Numbered from the stretch's first letter, positions 14,438-24,930 are shown. The stretch is 34,428 nucleotides of DNA from an uncultured Muribaculaceae bacterium (GCA_910584055.1 CAJTZS010000032.1:12047-46474); one strand, 5' to 3'. The notes: generated by a model from the letters alone, not told the origin. Made by a program: numbers and translations.

Positions 14438-17400
14438 ATGAAAAACGATTGCAGCCTATCCTTTGCGGGAAGGTTAATCGCCCGCGCTGTGCTCCTGTTT
14501 GCGATATTCGCGCTTCCACGGCAGGGATATTCCTCCGAGACAGAGGCTTCGAATTACGCACTGGAGAAAAGACTGAGTATCAATGTTCAGAATAAGTCAT
14601 TGAAAGATATCCTCAGTTACATTGAGAAGAATTCAGATTACATATTCTTCTATAAAAGCAACATCAATGCTGACCGGAAAGTAAATCTTAAAGTCAATAA
14701 CCAGACGGTTCCGGCTATTGTAGAGAAACTTTTCGCAGGCACAGACATCAGTTATGAAATCCTGGGGCGTCAGATTTCCCTTAAGACAGACAGCAGGAAA
14801 AGTGTTCAGCAGAAAAGCGGACAGCATAAGCGCCGTGTCAGTGGCATTGTGCTCGATGCCGCCACCGGTGAGCCCCTTGTCGGCGTGACTGTGTCGCCGA
14901 AGGGCAATCCGGGAGGGGGCGTAATGACCGATATGGATGGAAAGTTCTCCGTTGACATCACTGATAATGACCCTCTTAAATTCTCATATGTCGGTTATAT
15001 CGCCCGGGAAGAGAAAACGAGGGGAAAAAGCAGTCTCGATGTGCGCTTGTTTCAGAACGATGCTGTTCTTGAGGATATCGTGGTTGTAGGCTACGGCACC
15101 GCATCGCGCAAGAGCCTCACCACTTCCATAGCCAAAGTCGATGCCGACAAAGTATCCAAAACATCCAATGCAACAGTCGGAAGCATGCTCTTGGGTCGTG
15201 CGGCTGGAGTGCAGGCCACAATCGCAAGTGCGGAGCCTGGCGGTGGAATCAACATTTCGGTTCGCGGGGCCGGCACACCGATGTATATTGTGGACGGAGT
15301 GGAGATGCCAAGTTCCAATCTTGAAGGAGGTAACTCGGGCACGGCGTTGCCATCGAATATCAACCGTTCCGGACTATCCTCGCTCAATCCTGCCGATATT
15401 GAATCGATAGAGGTGCTTAAGGATGCCTCAGCTGCCATCTATGGAGTAAAAGCAGCCAACGGAGTGGTGCTTATCACCACCAAGAAAGGACGGGAAGGGA
15501 AACCGTCCATTACATATGAAGGAAGCTATACGGTGATGAAGCATTACAATTATGATATGGATAGACTGGACTCCCGTCAGTATATGGAGATGGTGAATCT
15601 TTATGATAAAGAGAAATATCTCTATAATAAGAATATGTATCCCTATGGCAACAATGAATACGACAATAGTTACACGCCTCTGTTTTCGTACGAAGATATC
15701 CGAGCTGCCATCAATACCGACTGGCTCGGCCATGTGCTTCAGACCGGACATGTCAACAACCATAACCTGACAATAAGCGGAGGCACGAAGATCATCAAAT
15801 ATTATCTCGGCCTGAACTATTATGAAGAGAAAGGTGTGCTCAGAAATTCGGGAATGCAGCGTTATTCTCTCCGATCCAACATACAGGCTCAGCTTTTCCC
15901 CTTCCTGAAGTTGTCTGCAATCCTGAATATGAACAACAACAAATACGACAACTCTATTACGGGGGGTAACAGCTCGATGAAAGATCAGGCCGCAGGTTCA
16001 ATATGGCTTGCCAAAAGGTATCCGACCTATCTTCCAGTGACAGATGAAAACGGAGATTATACGATAGTAGGTCGTGTCCCCAATCCGGTCGCTTGTCTTG
16101 GGATTTCAGATAAATCGAGGTCAAACAATATGTTTGCAAGCTTTACACTTGATGCGGATCTTATAAAAAATTGGCTTTCGTTGCGTCTTCTTTACGGTGT
16201 GAACAAAGACAATTCCCGCCGCAGTTCATATATTCCCGAGGGTGTATATTTCTCACTTGCGAAAAACTCGCGAGGCAACCTGAACTATTATCACCGCCAG
16301 TATGAGACAATGGAGGGAACGCTGACGTTCAATCACGGCTTCGCAAATATAGTAGATGTAGACGCCGTGATAGGCATGGGTCGTTATGTTCACAAAAGCG
16401 ACGGTATGATGACTGAATATCAGAATTCCAACAACCTTATCGGTGATGCCAATATTTCAGCAGCCAACGGCCCGTTCTTTCCTACGTCTTCAAAAGGGGA
16501 GAATGAGCGGCGGTCGCAGTTCGCACGCGTCGGACTCAATTTTCTCGACCGATACATAGTAAACGCTACAATCCGCCGCGACGGTACCGACAAGTTTTTC
16601 AAGAACAAGAAGTATTCCTGGTTTCCGTCAGTATCGGCTGCATGGCGCATCAACAATGAGAAATTCCTGCGCGATGTTGACTGGATTTCCCTGCTGAAAC
16701 TCCGTGCCAGCTATGGTCAGACGGGTAATGATAATCTCGGCACCACACTTTATGGCACAATAGGTGTGTCACCCACATATGTATTCTTCAGCGAAGGGAA
16801 CTCCATGCATATCCCCTATATACTTGAGGGTGCAACCTATACTGACGTTTCATGGGAGAAGACAACGATGAAGAACATCGGTGTGGACTTCAATGTCCTC
16901 AACGACAGGATTACACTGTCGGTAGACCTATTCCGTAACGATATCACCGATATGCTTGGCAGTGCCAGTACGGCACCGCTGAATATGTATCCCACGCGTC
17001 CAATCAACGGTGCTCATCTGAGACGTTCAGGAATTGAGGTCGCGATTACATCAAGGAATATCCAGACCGGCGATTTCACATGGACAACAAATTTGAACCT
17101 GTCGCACTATAAAGCCGTCTATATTGAACGTATGCCCAACTATGACTATAAACCATATCAGGTGCGTAAGAACGAGCCGGTCAATGCAAGCTATTTCTAT
17201 AAATATGACGGTATAATCAATATGGACAAGGGCAATATGCCGGAGTCGCAGAAATCCCTTGCAGCCGCAGCGCAGATGCCAGGGTGCCCGATTGTTGTAG
17301 ACAAGAACAGTGATGGAGTCATCGACAAGGAGGACATATTTATGGAAGATATGACTCCGAAACTATATTATGGCTTGGGCAACACATTCCGTTACAAGAA

Positions 17401-17872
17401 CTGGGATCTCGATATCTACCTCTATGGGCAGCTCGGCGTGAACAAATACAATAGCACCTATGCCTCAGCTGTTTCGGTGTCCAATCTCTCCAATGGATAT
17501 GAGGCGATGAATCCTGCGGAGCATGCGTACAATGTGTGGAATTCGCAGACCAATCCCAATGGCACGGAACCGGGATATGCCTGGCGTAATATCACGATGC
17601 CCGAAGGAGTAGGCGTGCGTCAGTGCTACCAGAACGTAAGTTTCATGCGTGTGCGTAACATTGCACTCGGTTATACTTTCGATGCGCTGAAATGGAAAGT
17701 TTTCAAAGGGTATCTAAAAAGTATCAGAGTGTTTGCAGATATCACCAATCCCTTTATCATAACAAAATACAAAGGTGATGACCCGGAAATCATAACCACG
17801 TCCAACAATGTGACAGGCGGCCAATATCCCCAAGTACGCTCATTCGCTTTCGGCGCAAGAATCACCTTCTAA
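14438..17872 (+). CDS. SusC/RagA TonB-dependent transporter with STN signalling domain
   Basis: An 1144-aa outer-membrane transporter. Order: signal peptide (about 1-32, ALPRQGYSS end), STN domain (about 40-118, KSLKDILSYIEKNSDYIFFY), CarboxypepD_reg-like domain (about 130-210, VSGIVLDAATGEPLVGVTV), TonB box-like DIVVVGYGT, plug (about 215-335, with SIEVLKDASAAIYG and NGVVLITTKKG) and a 22-strand barrel ending ARITF. The STN domain marks it as a transducer that signals through FecR to an ECF sigma factor. It forms the import channel with the SusD lid encoded 16 nt downstream. Glycan substrate cannot be told from sequence. It is intact and full length, although the upstream sigma gene appears broken. 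Confidence 0.94.
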   Translation: MKNDCSLSFAGRLIARAVLLFAIFALPRQGYSSETEASNYALEKRLSINVQNKSLKDILSYIEKNSDYIFFYKSNINADRKVNLKVNNQTVPAIVEKLFAGTDISYEILGRQISLKTDSRKSVQQKSGQHKRRVSGIVLDAATGEPLVGVTVSPKGNPGGGVMTDMDGKFSVDITDNDPLKFSYVGYIAREEKTRGKSSLDVRLFQNDAVLEDIVVVGYGTASRKSLTTSIAKVDADKVSKTSNATVGSMLLGRAAGVQATIASAEPGGGINISVRGAGTPMYIVDGVEMPSSNLEGGNSGTALPSNINRSGLSSLNPADIESIEVLKDASAAIYGVKAANGVVLITTKKGREGKPSITYEGSYTVMKHYNYDMDRLDSRQYMEMVNLYDKEKYLYNKNMYPYGNNEYDNSYTPLFSYEDIRAAINTDWLGHVLQTGHVNNHNLTISGGTKIIKYYLGLNYYEEKGVLRNSGMQRYSLRSNIQAQLFPFLKLSAILNMNNNKYDNSITGGNSSMKDQAAGSIWLAKRYPTYLPVTDENGDYTIVGRVPNPVACLGISDKSRSNNMFASFTLDADLIKNWLSLRLLYGVNKDNSRRSSYIPEGVYFSLAKNSRGNLNYYHRQYETMEGTLTFNHGFANIVDVDAVIGMGRYVHKSDGMMTEYQNSNNLIGDANISAANGPFFPTSSKGENERRSQFARVGLNFLDRYIVNATIRRDGTDKFFKNKKYSWFPSVSAAWRINNEKFLRDVDWISLLKLRASYGQTGNDNLGTTLYGTIGVSPTYVFFSEGNSMHIPYILEGATYTDVSWEKTTMKNIGVDFNVLNDRITLSVDLFRNDITDMLGSASTAPLNMYPTRPINGAHLRRSGIEVAITSRNIQTGDFTWTTNLNLSHYKAVYIERMPNYDYKPYQVRKNEPVNASYFYKYDGIINMDKGNMPESQKSLAAAAQMPGCPIVVDKNSDGVIDKEDIFMEDMTPKLYYGLGNTFRYKNWDLDIYLYGQLGVNKYNSTYASAVSVSNLSNGYEAMNPAEHAYNVWNSQTNPNGTEPGYAWRNITMPEGVGVRQCYQNVSFMRVRNIALGYTFDALKWKVFKGYLKSIRVFADITNPFIITKYKGDDPEIITTSNNVTGGQYPQVRSFAFGARITF

Positions 17873-17888
17873 TATATTGAACTCAATT

Positions 17889-19526
17889 ATGAAAAAAGAA
17901 ATATTTTTCCCATTCCTTGTCGCCGGGTGTCTGATGCTCGGAGGCTGTGAGAATAGTTTCGAACCTAAAATATTCGGGAGTCTTCTTCAAGGTTCATACC
18001 CTTCAAGCGAGAGTGACTATGTGTCATACGCCATGGGTTGCTATGTGCCCTTTCAGTCAGTCAACGCATATAAGTTTTCCGACGGGACTCAACATTGCAT
18101 CTACCAGCCATCAGGCGGGTATGTGCGTATGTTTGATACCCCGACAGATATGCAGGCTCCGGGATTGAGCACTCTGGCAAGCGGCTGGCTTGATTTTTCC
18201 AAGGCAAACTTTGAGCCATGCCGTTATTACAACGACGCAAGCGCCAATGATAAAACTCCGGGTCAATATCGCAAGACAGTGCATGTGACGCGTTTCACAG
18301 AAATTATAGGAACTTTAGAACGCGCACCGGAAAATCATATTTCAGTTGAGACTAAGAATAATCTTATCGCAGAGGCAAGACTTTGCCGTGCCAACTTTAT
18401 GTATTATCTTCTCCATGTGTTCGGTCCGGTTCCAGTGATCGTGGACTATGACAAAGTTTTTGACGAATCCGCGCAACAGAAAGCTGAGAGGCCGACACTT
18501 GACCAATATTGCCAGTGGATTTACGATGATTTGGAATTCGCTGTCAACAATGTTCCAGAAAAGCAGTCAGAGAAGGGACGTTACACACGTGACTACGCCC
18601 GCTTCTGCATGATGCGCCATTGTCTGAACGAAGGGGGACACATGGAAGGGTGGTATAAGAAAGGCTTGGAGATGTATGAAGAACTGAAGGGTAAATACTC
18701 ACTTTTCACCAAAGGCACAAATCCATATCAGGATCTTTTCAGAAATGCCAACAAATTCAACAGCGAGATCATAATGGCGGTAAGCTGTGACCCATCAGGG
18801 ATCAATGGCGGTCGGAAAGAGGGTAACATCAACAATTTTGCGTGGCTTGTATGCCCTTCCAACCAGTCCGCCACTGACCCAAGCGGCAACCAAACTGTCT
18901 TCTATCCGCAGAATGGCGGCTGGAGTCCATTTTACAACATATCGAAAAAATTTTATGACAGGTTTGATGACAGCGATTTACGTAAGGCTGTAATATATAC
19001 CGATTACTGGACCAAGCAAGGCGTGCATATCACTTCCGCGGATTTAGGGAAAAGATGGGATGGTTACATTCCATGGAAATATCCGGCAGAGGATAACGTG
19101 ACTTATCAGGGAACGGATCTTCCGATTGCCCGGTGGGCGGATGTCCTTCTGATGTACGCGGAACTGAAGGTGCGTGATTCTCAGTCAGTCCCTGACAATG
19201 ATGCAATAAATGCAGTGAATCAGGTGCGTGACCGCGCCGGACTCGGAGGACTTACTTCCGCTCAGACCGTTTCCATGGAGTCATTTTTAGATGCGATTCT
19301 TGAAGAGAGGGGTAAAGAACTCTGGATGGAAGGAATGCGGAAGATAGACCTTATCCGTCATAACAAATACGCCACCCTCACATCTGAATCCAAGGGGATG
19401 GCTCCCACACATCAGTATATGCCAATACCTGATTATGCCGTGCGTGCTGCAGAATCTTATGGATACACTCTTGAGCAGTGCTATTCACGTCCCGGCTGGG
19501 AGTATGACAAGAGCAACGCCCGATGA
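17889..19526 (+). CDS. SusD/RagB surface glycan-binding lipoprotein
   Basis: From the ATG at 17889 the product is 545 aa with a lipoprotein signal peptide and lipobox LGGC (Cys20). A TTG at 17877 in frame would add four residues and is less likely. The N-terminal TPR-like SusD region (EARLCRANFMYYLLHVFGPVPVI) and the C-terminal RagB/SusD region (LPIARWADVLLMYAE, NQVRDRAGL, ILEERGKELWMEGMRKIDLIRH) are diagnostic. Role: it lies on the cell surface, binds glycan and closes over the SusC barrel. It is the second gene of the PUL operon, followed by a hairpin at 19565-19603 that may separate its expression from the enzymes. Confidence 0.93.
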   Translation: MKKEIFFPFLVAGCLMLGGCENSFEPKIFGSLLQGSYPSSESDYVSYAMGCYVPFQSVNAYKFSDGTQHCIYQPSGGYVRMFDTPTDMQAPGLSTLASGWLDFSKANFEPCRYYNDASANDKTPGQYRKTVHVTRFTEIIGTLERAPENHISVETKNNLIAEARLCRANFMYYLLHVFGPVPVIVDYDKVFDESAQQKAERPTLDQYCQWIYDDLEFAVNNVPEKQSEKGRYTRDYARFCMMRHCLNEGGHMEGWYKKGLEMYEELKGKYSLFTKGTNPYQDLFRNANKFNSEIIMAVSCDPSGINGGRKEGNINNFAWLVCPSNQSATDPSGNQTVFYPQNGGWSPFYNISKKFYDRFDDSDLRKAVIYTDYWTKQGVHITSADLGKRWDGYIPWKYPAEDNVTYQGTDLPIARWADVLLMYAELKVRDSQSVPDNDAINAVNQVRDRAGLGGLTSAQTVSMESFLDAILEERGKELWMEGMRKIDLIRHNKYATLTSESKGMAPTHQYMPIPDYAVRAAESYGYTLEQCYSRPGWEYDKSNAR

Positions 19527-19564
19527 CAAAGTGCATAAGGTTTTTGTAGTGATAAATAGTTGTG

Positions 19565-19603
19565 AATGGAGGTGACCTCTGAGTTTCGGAGATCGCCTCC
19601 ATT
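19565..19603 (+). terminator. Strong hairpin between susD and the GH3 gene
   Basis: AATGGAGGTGACCTC pairs with GAGATCGCCTCCATT: 15 positions with one G-T pair and one mismatch, loop of 9 nt. On the plus strand it is followed by A residues, not T, so it is more likely an attenuating, stabilising or processing hairpin than a full terminator. It would protect or favour the susC-susD message over the downstream enzyme genes. Confidence 0.5.
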
Positions 19604-19630
19604 AAAAAACAGCTCAATGGAATCAAAAGT

Positions 19631-21910
19631 ATGAAGTGTAAAACGGTATTGCTCTTTCTGACAATCTGCGTGTTCTTTTCTGCATCAGGAACTTCCCGGA
19701 TAAAGGATGATGCCAAGATGCATAAGTTCATCTCAGGCATAATGAAAAAGATGTCTTTGCGAGAGAAACTCGGTCAGCTTTCGCTACCCTCGGGAGGCTC
19801 TATGAAGACAGGAGCGGTGAAAAGTGTGGAACTCGGGGAACTGATCCGCAAAGGTGAGATAGGAGGCTTTTTCAACGTCAAGGGTGTTGAGAATATCAAA
19901 GCGCTGCAGAAGGTGGCGGTGGAGGAGTCGCGTCTTGGAATTCCTTTGCTTGCCGGGGCAGACATCATACATGGATATGAGACAATCTTTCCTATCCCGT
20001 TAGCGATGTCTTGCAGCTGGAATCCTGAGGCAGTCCGGCTTATGGCAAGGATATCGGCTGAAGAGTCTTCCGCCAACGGAATTGGGTGGACGTACAGTCC
20101 GATGGTGGACATATGTCAGGATGCCAGATGGGGGCGTGTCGCTGAGGGAAGCGGGGAAGATCCTTATCTCGGTTCTGTGCTTGCGGAGGCATATGTGGAA
20201 GGATACCAAGGCGGCGATCTGAAAGACTGTAGCAGCATTATGAGCTGTCTGAAGCATTTCGCCTTATACGGTGCCGGAGAAAGCGGGCGCGATTATATGC
20301 CTGTGGATATGAGCCACCAACGTATGCGTAACGAATATCTCGAGCCTTACAAAGCAGCGGTGAAGGCCGGTGTCGGAAGCGTGATGAGTTCGTTCAATAC
20401 AATCAATGGAGTCCCTGCCACCGCATGCAGTTGGCTTCTTACTGATCTCCTGAGAGATGAATGGGGATTCGATGGATTTGTGGTTACAGACTACAATGCA
20501 ATCGACGAGATGTCAAATCATGGCTATGCACCTATGAAAGAGGCGGCCGCACAGGCACTAAAAGCCGGCACAGACATGGATATGGTGAGTGAAGGTTATC
20601 TCAATACCCTTGAAGAATCCCTTAGAGAGGGCAGCGTGACAGATAAGCAGATAGACGATGCTTGCCGACGAATATTAGAGGCTAAGTATAGACTCGGACT
20701 TTTTGACAATCCCTATAAATATTGTAATCAGGAGAGGTCTGTCAAAGAGACTTTTACTCCCGAGAAGCGGAAGGTAGCAAGAGATATAGCCGCCGAGACT
20801 TTCGTGTTACTGAAGAATAGCGATAGTCTGTTGCCGCTGCGGAAGAAAGGGAAGATTGCCCTGATCGGACCTATGGCGGATGCCGTCAACAATATGTGCG
20901 GCATGTGGAGCATGACCTGCAGACCGGAAAGACACCGGTCGCTTCTTGCCGCATTCAGAGACGCCACGAAAGGTAAGGCTGAGATTCTGCACTCCAAGGG
21001 GAGCAATATCTATTATGACGCCACTATGGAAAAATACGCTGCGGGCATTCGTCCGCTGCAACGAGGAGATAACGACACACTTCTTAGAGAGGCTCTCTAT
21101 GTCGCTTCACAGTCTGACGTGATAGTCGCGGCACTTGGCGAATGCGCCGATATGACCGGGGAATCAGCATCGCGCACGAACCTCGATATCCCGGACGCGC
21201 AGAAAGATCTCCTCCGGGAGCTTGTAAAGACCGGGAAGCCGGTGATCCTTGTGCTGTTCACGGGCAGACCTCTGACACTCTGTTGGGAAGATGAGAATGT
21301 ACCCGCGATATTGAACGTGTGGTATGCAGGAAGTGAGGCGGGAGATGCTATCGCTGATGTGATTTTCGGCAATAAGTCTCCTTGCGGAAAGCTTACGACA
21401 TCTTTCCCCCGGTCAGTCGGTCAGCTCCCTCTTCATTATAACCACATGAATACCGGACGTCCGGACAATGATAATTCCCACTTTCACAGATATGCAAGCA
21501 ACTGGATAGATGAAAGTAATGAGCCGCTGTATCCATTTGGTTTCGGGTTGTCTTATACCCATTTTACTTATGATGATGTGAAACTCAGCTCCGGCATATT
21601 GAAGAAGGGTGGCAAAATAGAAGTGTCGGTGAAAGTGACAAATTCCGGAAACAGTGATGGTACGGAGGTGGTGCAGCTTTATCTGCGAGATATTTTCGCT
21701 TCCTTGATAAGACCAGTCAAGGAACTTAAAGGATTCAGGCGAGTGACGCTCAAGAAAGGTGAGAGTGAAGATATTGTCTTTGAAATAACAGAGGATGATT
21801 TGAAGTTCTATAACTGTGATGAGAGTTATGTATATGAACCCGGAGTGTTTGAACTCATGGTCGGTCCTAATTCAAGAGATGTGAAAGGAGTGCGGTTTAC
21901 GGCAGAATAG
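19631..21910 (+). CDS. bglX: GH3 glycoside hydrolase (beta-glucosidase type)
   Basis: A 759-aa secreted GH3 enzyme. Signal peptide at about residues 1-20, then the (beta/alpha)8 domain (KMSLREKLGQL, RWGRVAEGSGEDPYL, CLKHFALYGAGESGRDY), the catalytic nucleophile Asp287 in GFVVTDYNAI, the alpha/beta sandwich domain (LLPLRKKGKIALIGPMAD, GESASRTNLDIP) and a C-terminal fibronectin III-like domain (EVVQLYLRDIFASLIRPVKELKGF). Members release terminal beta-glucose, or other beta-linked sugars, from oligosaccharides, probably in the periplasm. The domain order and length match BglX; the symbol is for the family, and exact specificity is not known. Third gene of the PUL; 42 nt before the GH2 gene. Confidence 0.9.
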   Translation: MKCKTVLLFLTICVFFSASGTSRIKDDAKMHKFISGIMKKMSLREKLGQLSLPSGGSMKTGAVKSVELGELIRKGEIGGFFNVKGVENIKALQKVAVEESRLGIPLLAGADIIHGYETIFPIPLAMSCSWNPEAVRLMARISAEESSANGIGWTYSPMVDICQDARWGRVAEGSGEDPYLGSVLAEAYVEGYQGGDLKDCSSIMSCLKHFALYGAGESGRDYMPVDMSHQRMRNEYLEPYKAAVKAGVGSVMSSFNTINGVPATACSWLLTDLLRDEWGFDGFVVTDYNAIDEMSNHGYAPMKEAAAQALKAGTDMDMVSEGYLNTLEESLREGSVTDKQIDDACRRILEAKYRLGLFDNPYKYCNQERSVKETFTPEKRKVARDIAAETFVLLKNSDSLLPLRKKGKIALIGPMADAVNNMCGMWSMTCRPERHRSLLAAFRDATKGKAEILHSKGSNIYYDATMEKYAAGIRPLQRGDNDTLLREALYVASQSDVIVAALGECADMTGESASRTNLDIPDAQKDLLRELVKTGKPVILVLFTGRPLTLCWEDENVPAILNVWYAGSEAGDAIADVIFGNKSPCGKLTTSFPRSVGQLPLHYNHMNTGRPDNDNSHFHRYASNWIDESNEPLYPFGFGLSYTHFTYDDVKLSSGILKKGGKIEVSVKVTNSGNSDGTEVVQLYLRDIFASLIRPVKELKGFRRVTLKKGESEDIVFEITEDDLKFYNCDESYVYEPGVFELMVGPNSRDVKGVRFTAE

Positions 21911-21952
21911 TCGCCGGATGTTTATGAAATTTAAACAGTTTCTTAGATAGAT

Positions 21953-23785
21953 ATGAAAATTAATAACTTCGCAAGAGTATTGCTTGCTGTCAGTCTGTAT
22001 GTAGCGCTCAGCGGGCTTGTCTATGCCGAGGAGTCCCCGGTGTTGATGACAGAATGGGGTGAGAAGCTTGACAAAAACAATGTGTGGGACATATATCCAC
22101 GACCCCAGATGGAACGCCGAGAGTGGAAAAATCTAAATGGAGAGTGGGATTATGCCATATTGCCAAAGGATGCGGCGCAACCGAAGGAATATCAAGGGAA
22201 GATACTTGTGCCTTTCTGTGTAGAATCGGAGCTTTCCGGTGTCAAGAAGCGGGTAGGTGCGGATAAAGAATTGTGGTACAGACGCGTATTTAAGATTCCA
22301 CAGGGCTGGAAAGGTAAAGAAGTCTTGCTGAATTTTGGCGGTGTGGACTGGAAATGCGATGTCTGGGTCAACGGTGTGTCGGTAGGAGGTCACAAAGGAG
22401 CATATGCACCATTCAGCTTGAATATTAAAGACGCACTCAATGACAAGGGTAACAATGAACTGGTGGTACGTGTCTGGGATCCTACCGACAAGGGGTATCA
22501 ACCACGCGGAAAGCAGGTGGTTAAACCACATAGTTGCTGGTATACACCGGTTACGGGTATTTGGCAGACTGTGTGGCTTGAACCTGTGGAATCTGTTCAT
22601 ATAGATAATCTTAGAATCACTCCTGATGTGGATGCCCGTAAACTTAGAGTCAAAGTCGGGGCTACAGCCGGAAGTGGCTGTTTGGCTAAAGTCGCAGTCC
22701 TCGGTGGTGGGAAGCTGGTTGCTACCGGAGCGTCCGCCGGAGATTCCGAGATTGAGATAGAGATGCCTGATGATGTTAAGCTATGGTCTCCCGATCATCC
22801 GCACCTTTACGATCTCCATATCACTCTTGAAAAGGGAGGGAAAATTCTTGACGAAGTCGGGAGTTATGCCGCGATACGTAAGGTATCGATGGGCAAGGAT
22901 CCTAAAGACAACCGACAGAACGTGCGTTTGCGTCTCAACGACAAAGATATATACCATTTTGGACCGCTTGACCAGGGATGGTGGCCTGACGGGCTATATA
23001 CGGCACCTTCGTATGAGGCGCTTGTATGGGACGTGGATCTGGCCAAACGCTTAGGCTTCAATATGATCCGCAAGCATATCAAGACGGAACCAGCCGTATG
23101 GTATGCCTATTGTGACAAGGTGGGGATAATGGTATGGCAGGATATGCCCTGTAGCGAGCATAAGACAGACTGGCAGCGTTTTGACTATTATTTAGGCGAA
23201 GAACCCCGGCGCTCTGCCGAGAGCGATGCCAATCATCGTCGCGAGTGGAAAGAGATAATGGATTATCTCCACAACTATCCGTCGATTGTGATGTGGGTGC
23301 CCTTCAACGAAGGGTGGGGACAGTATGATACCGTCAAGATCACCAACTGGACTAAAGGTTATGATCCATCGCGTCTTGTCAATTCTGCGAGTGGCGGCAA
23401 TTATTTTCACTGCGGTGACGTGATTGATTTCCACAGCTATCCGGATCCTCTGATTGCTGTCACAAGTGGAGAGAAAGCGAACGTTCTCGGGGAATACGGA
23501 GGCATAGGGTTTGCCATTCCCGGACATCTTTGGCAAAAAGACAAGAACTGGGGCTATGTTAAATATAACTCGCCGGCAGATGTGACTGATGTCTATGTGG
23601 ATTATGTGAAGAAACTTGAAACTCTTTCAGATGTGAGTTATACAGGTGCGGTCTACACGCAGACATCGGATGTAGAGATTGAGATAAACGGTCTTGTCAC
23701 ATATGACCGCAAGGTCTTGAAGATGGATGAAGAGCGTGTGAGGAAAGCAAATCAAGAACTGATATGCAGGTATTCTGCCAACTAA
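21953..23785 (+). CDS. GH2 glycoside hydrolase (beta-galactosidase/glucuronidase-like)
   Basis: A 610-aa secreted GH2 enzyme. Signal peptide at residues 1-25, then the sugar-binding (jelly-roll) domain (WYRRVFKIPQGWKGKEVLLNF), the immunoglobulin-like domain (PDHPHLYDLHITL) and a TIM barrel. Acid/base is Glu453 in PFNEGWGQ and nucleophile Glu514 in VLGEYGG. It is shorter than classical LacZ (about 1000 aa) and lacks the C-terminal domains, matching the compact GH2 group common in Bacteroidales PULs. The ending EINGLVTYDRKVLKMD is characteristic of that group. Activity could be on beta-galactosides, beta-mannosides or beta-glucuronides. It follows the GH3 gene and precedes the SGNH gene on the same strand. 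Confidence 0.88.
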   Translation: MKINNFARVLLAVSLYVALSGLVYAEESPVLMTEWGEKLDKNNVWDIYPRPQMERREWKNLNGEWDYAILPKDAAQPKEYQGKILVPFCVESELSGVKKRVGADKELWYRRVFKIPQGWKGKEVLLNFGGVDWKCDVWVNGVSVGGHKGAYAPFSLNIKDALNDKGNNELVVRVWDPTDKGYQPRGKQVVKPHSCWYTPVTGIWQTVWLEPVESVHIDNLRITPDVDARKLRVKVGATAGSGCLAKVAVLGGGKLVATGASAGDSEIEIEMPDDVKLWSPDHPHLYDLHITLEKGGKILDEVGSYAAIRKVSMGKDPKDNRQNVRLRLNDKDIYHFGPLDQGWWPDGLYTAPSYEALVWDVDLAKRLGFNMIRKHIKTEPAVWYAYCDKVGIMVWQDMPCSEHKTDWQRFDYYLGEEPRRSAESDANHRREWKEIMDYLHNYPSIVMWVPFNEGWGQYDTVKITNWTKGYDPSRLVNSASGGNYFHCGDVIDFHSYPDPLIAVTSGEKANVLGEYGGIGFAIPGHLWQKDKNWGYVKYNSPADVTDVYVDYVKKLETLSDVSYTGAVYTQTSDVEIEINGLVTYDRKVLKMDEERVRKANQELICRYSAN

Positions 23786-23838
23786 TAACATACGATAGGG
23801 GATATAACCCTTATTTTTAACAATCCAACATCATCTTC

Positions 23839-24930
23839 ATGAAAAAATACATATTGTTTTTCGGCCTAATCTTCGCCGCGTTTTTCAATACGGAGGGTAA
23901 GAATTACGACTATTTCGATGCCTCATCATTTACTGTGACCAACAAAGTTCAGAGAGATGCGCCTGTGTATTCACGTCTGAATACGGATAAATATCCGTGT
24001 CTCAATGCCAAACTACGCATATTTTTCCAACATTCTACCGGTATCGGACTCCGGTTTCGCACCGACAGCCCTTCAATACGTGCGATATGGACTGTTCCCG
24101 ATACGGAACATCTCACCAATGCCCCGGCAATAGCCACCAAAGGACTTGATCTCTATATCCGCGATAATAAGAGCGGAAAGTGGCTGTGGGCAGGTTATGG
24201 TGACCCGGAATATGTGGGAAAAGAGGGAAACCGGACGCTCGTTGACAATATGGAGCCGGGAATGAAAGAGTGTCTGCTGTACCTTCCGGTGTTTCAATCG
24301 CTCGATTCCTTGCGGATTGGGATTGAGACCGGATATGTCATAGAGTCTGACGGTGGTTTTGTACGTGCTCCCATAGTGGCTATGGGTTCAAGTTTCACTC
24401 ACGGCAATAGTGTGTCACGTCCGGGGATGGCGTGGCCTCAGCAGCTTTCTCGCATGATTGGTATTGATGTCGCCAATCTTGGTGTTAGCGGCGCCTGCAA
24501 GCTTGAGCCGGTGCTTGCCGACATTATCGCTGATACAGATGCCGATATGTTTATTTTCGATACTTTTTCTAATCCTACTGCACAGGAGGTGAGAGAAAGA
24601 TTCGTATCATTCGTGAAGCGTATCCGTGAAAAACATCCCGAGACACCGCTTGTGTTTCTTAAGACTTTTCATCGAGAGAACACAAATTTTGATCTCAAGA
24701 GAAGGAAACATGAGGAAGACCGCACTGCCGCTGCCGAGGATGAGTTGGCGAAAGTGATGAAAACCGACAGGAATATTTATTATTTCTCTCCGGGGCTATA
24801 TTCCGGAGATGACCACGAGACCACGTGTGACGGCACCCATCCATCCGACCTCGGATATTATCGTGCGGCGGAGAATATTTCTCGGAAGCTCAAACCATTG
24901 TTGAAGAAATATAAAATAAAGCAGGACTAA
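23839..24930 (+). CDS. Secreted SGNH/GDSL-type hydrolase
   Basis: A 363-aa protein with a signal peptide (residues 1-20) and two parts: an N-terminal beta-rich carbohydrate-esterase accessory domain (about 25-170) and a SGNH hydrolase domain (about 175-355). Block I is MGSSFTHGN with the likely nucleophile Ser185, block II is NLGVSGAC with its Gly, and block V is DGTHPSD with Asp331 and His334. The block III position reads TFSNPTA, with Asn but without the usual GxND form. SGNH enzymes in PULs commonly remove acetyl or similar ester groups from glycans, which suits its place after two glycoside hydrolases. Substrate is unknown. Its TAA stop lies inside a perfect hairpin at 24924-24963. Confidence 0.8.
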   Translation: MKKYILFFGLIFAAFFNTEGKNYDYFDASSFTVTNKVQRDAPVYSRLNTDKYPCLNAKLRIFFQHSTGIGLRFRTDSPSIRAIWTVPDTEHLTNAPAIATKGLDLYIRDNKSGKWLWAGYGDPEYVGKEGNRTLVDNMEPGMKECLLYLPVFQSLDSLRIGIETGYVIESDGGFVRAPIVAMGSSFTHGNSVSRPGMAWPQQLSRMIGIDVANLGVSGACKLEPVLADIIADTDADMFIFDTFSNPTAQEVRERFVSFVKRIREKHPETPLVFLKTFHRENTNFDLKRRKHEEDRTAAAEDELAKVMKTDRNIYYFSPGLYSGDDHETTCDGTHPSDLGYYRAAENISRKLKPLLKKYKIKQD

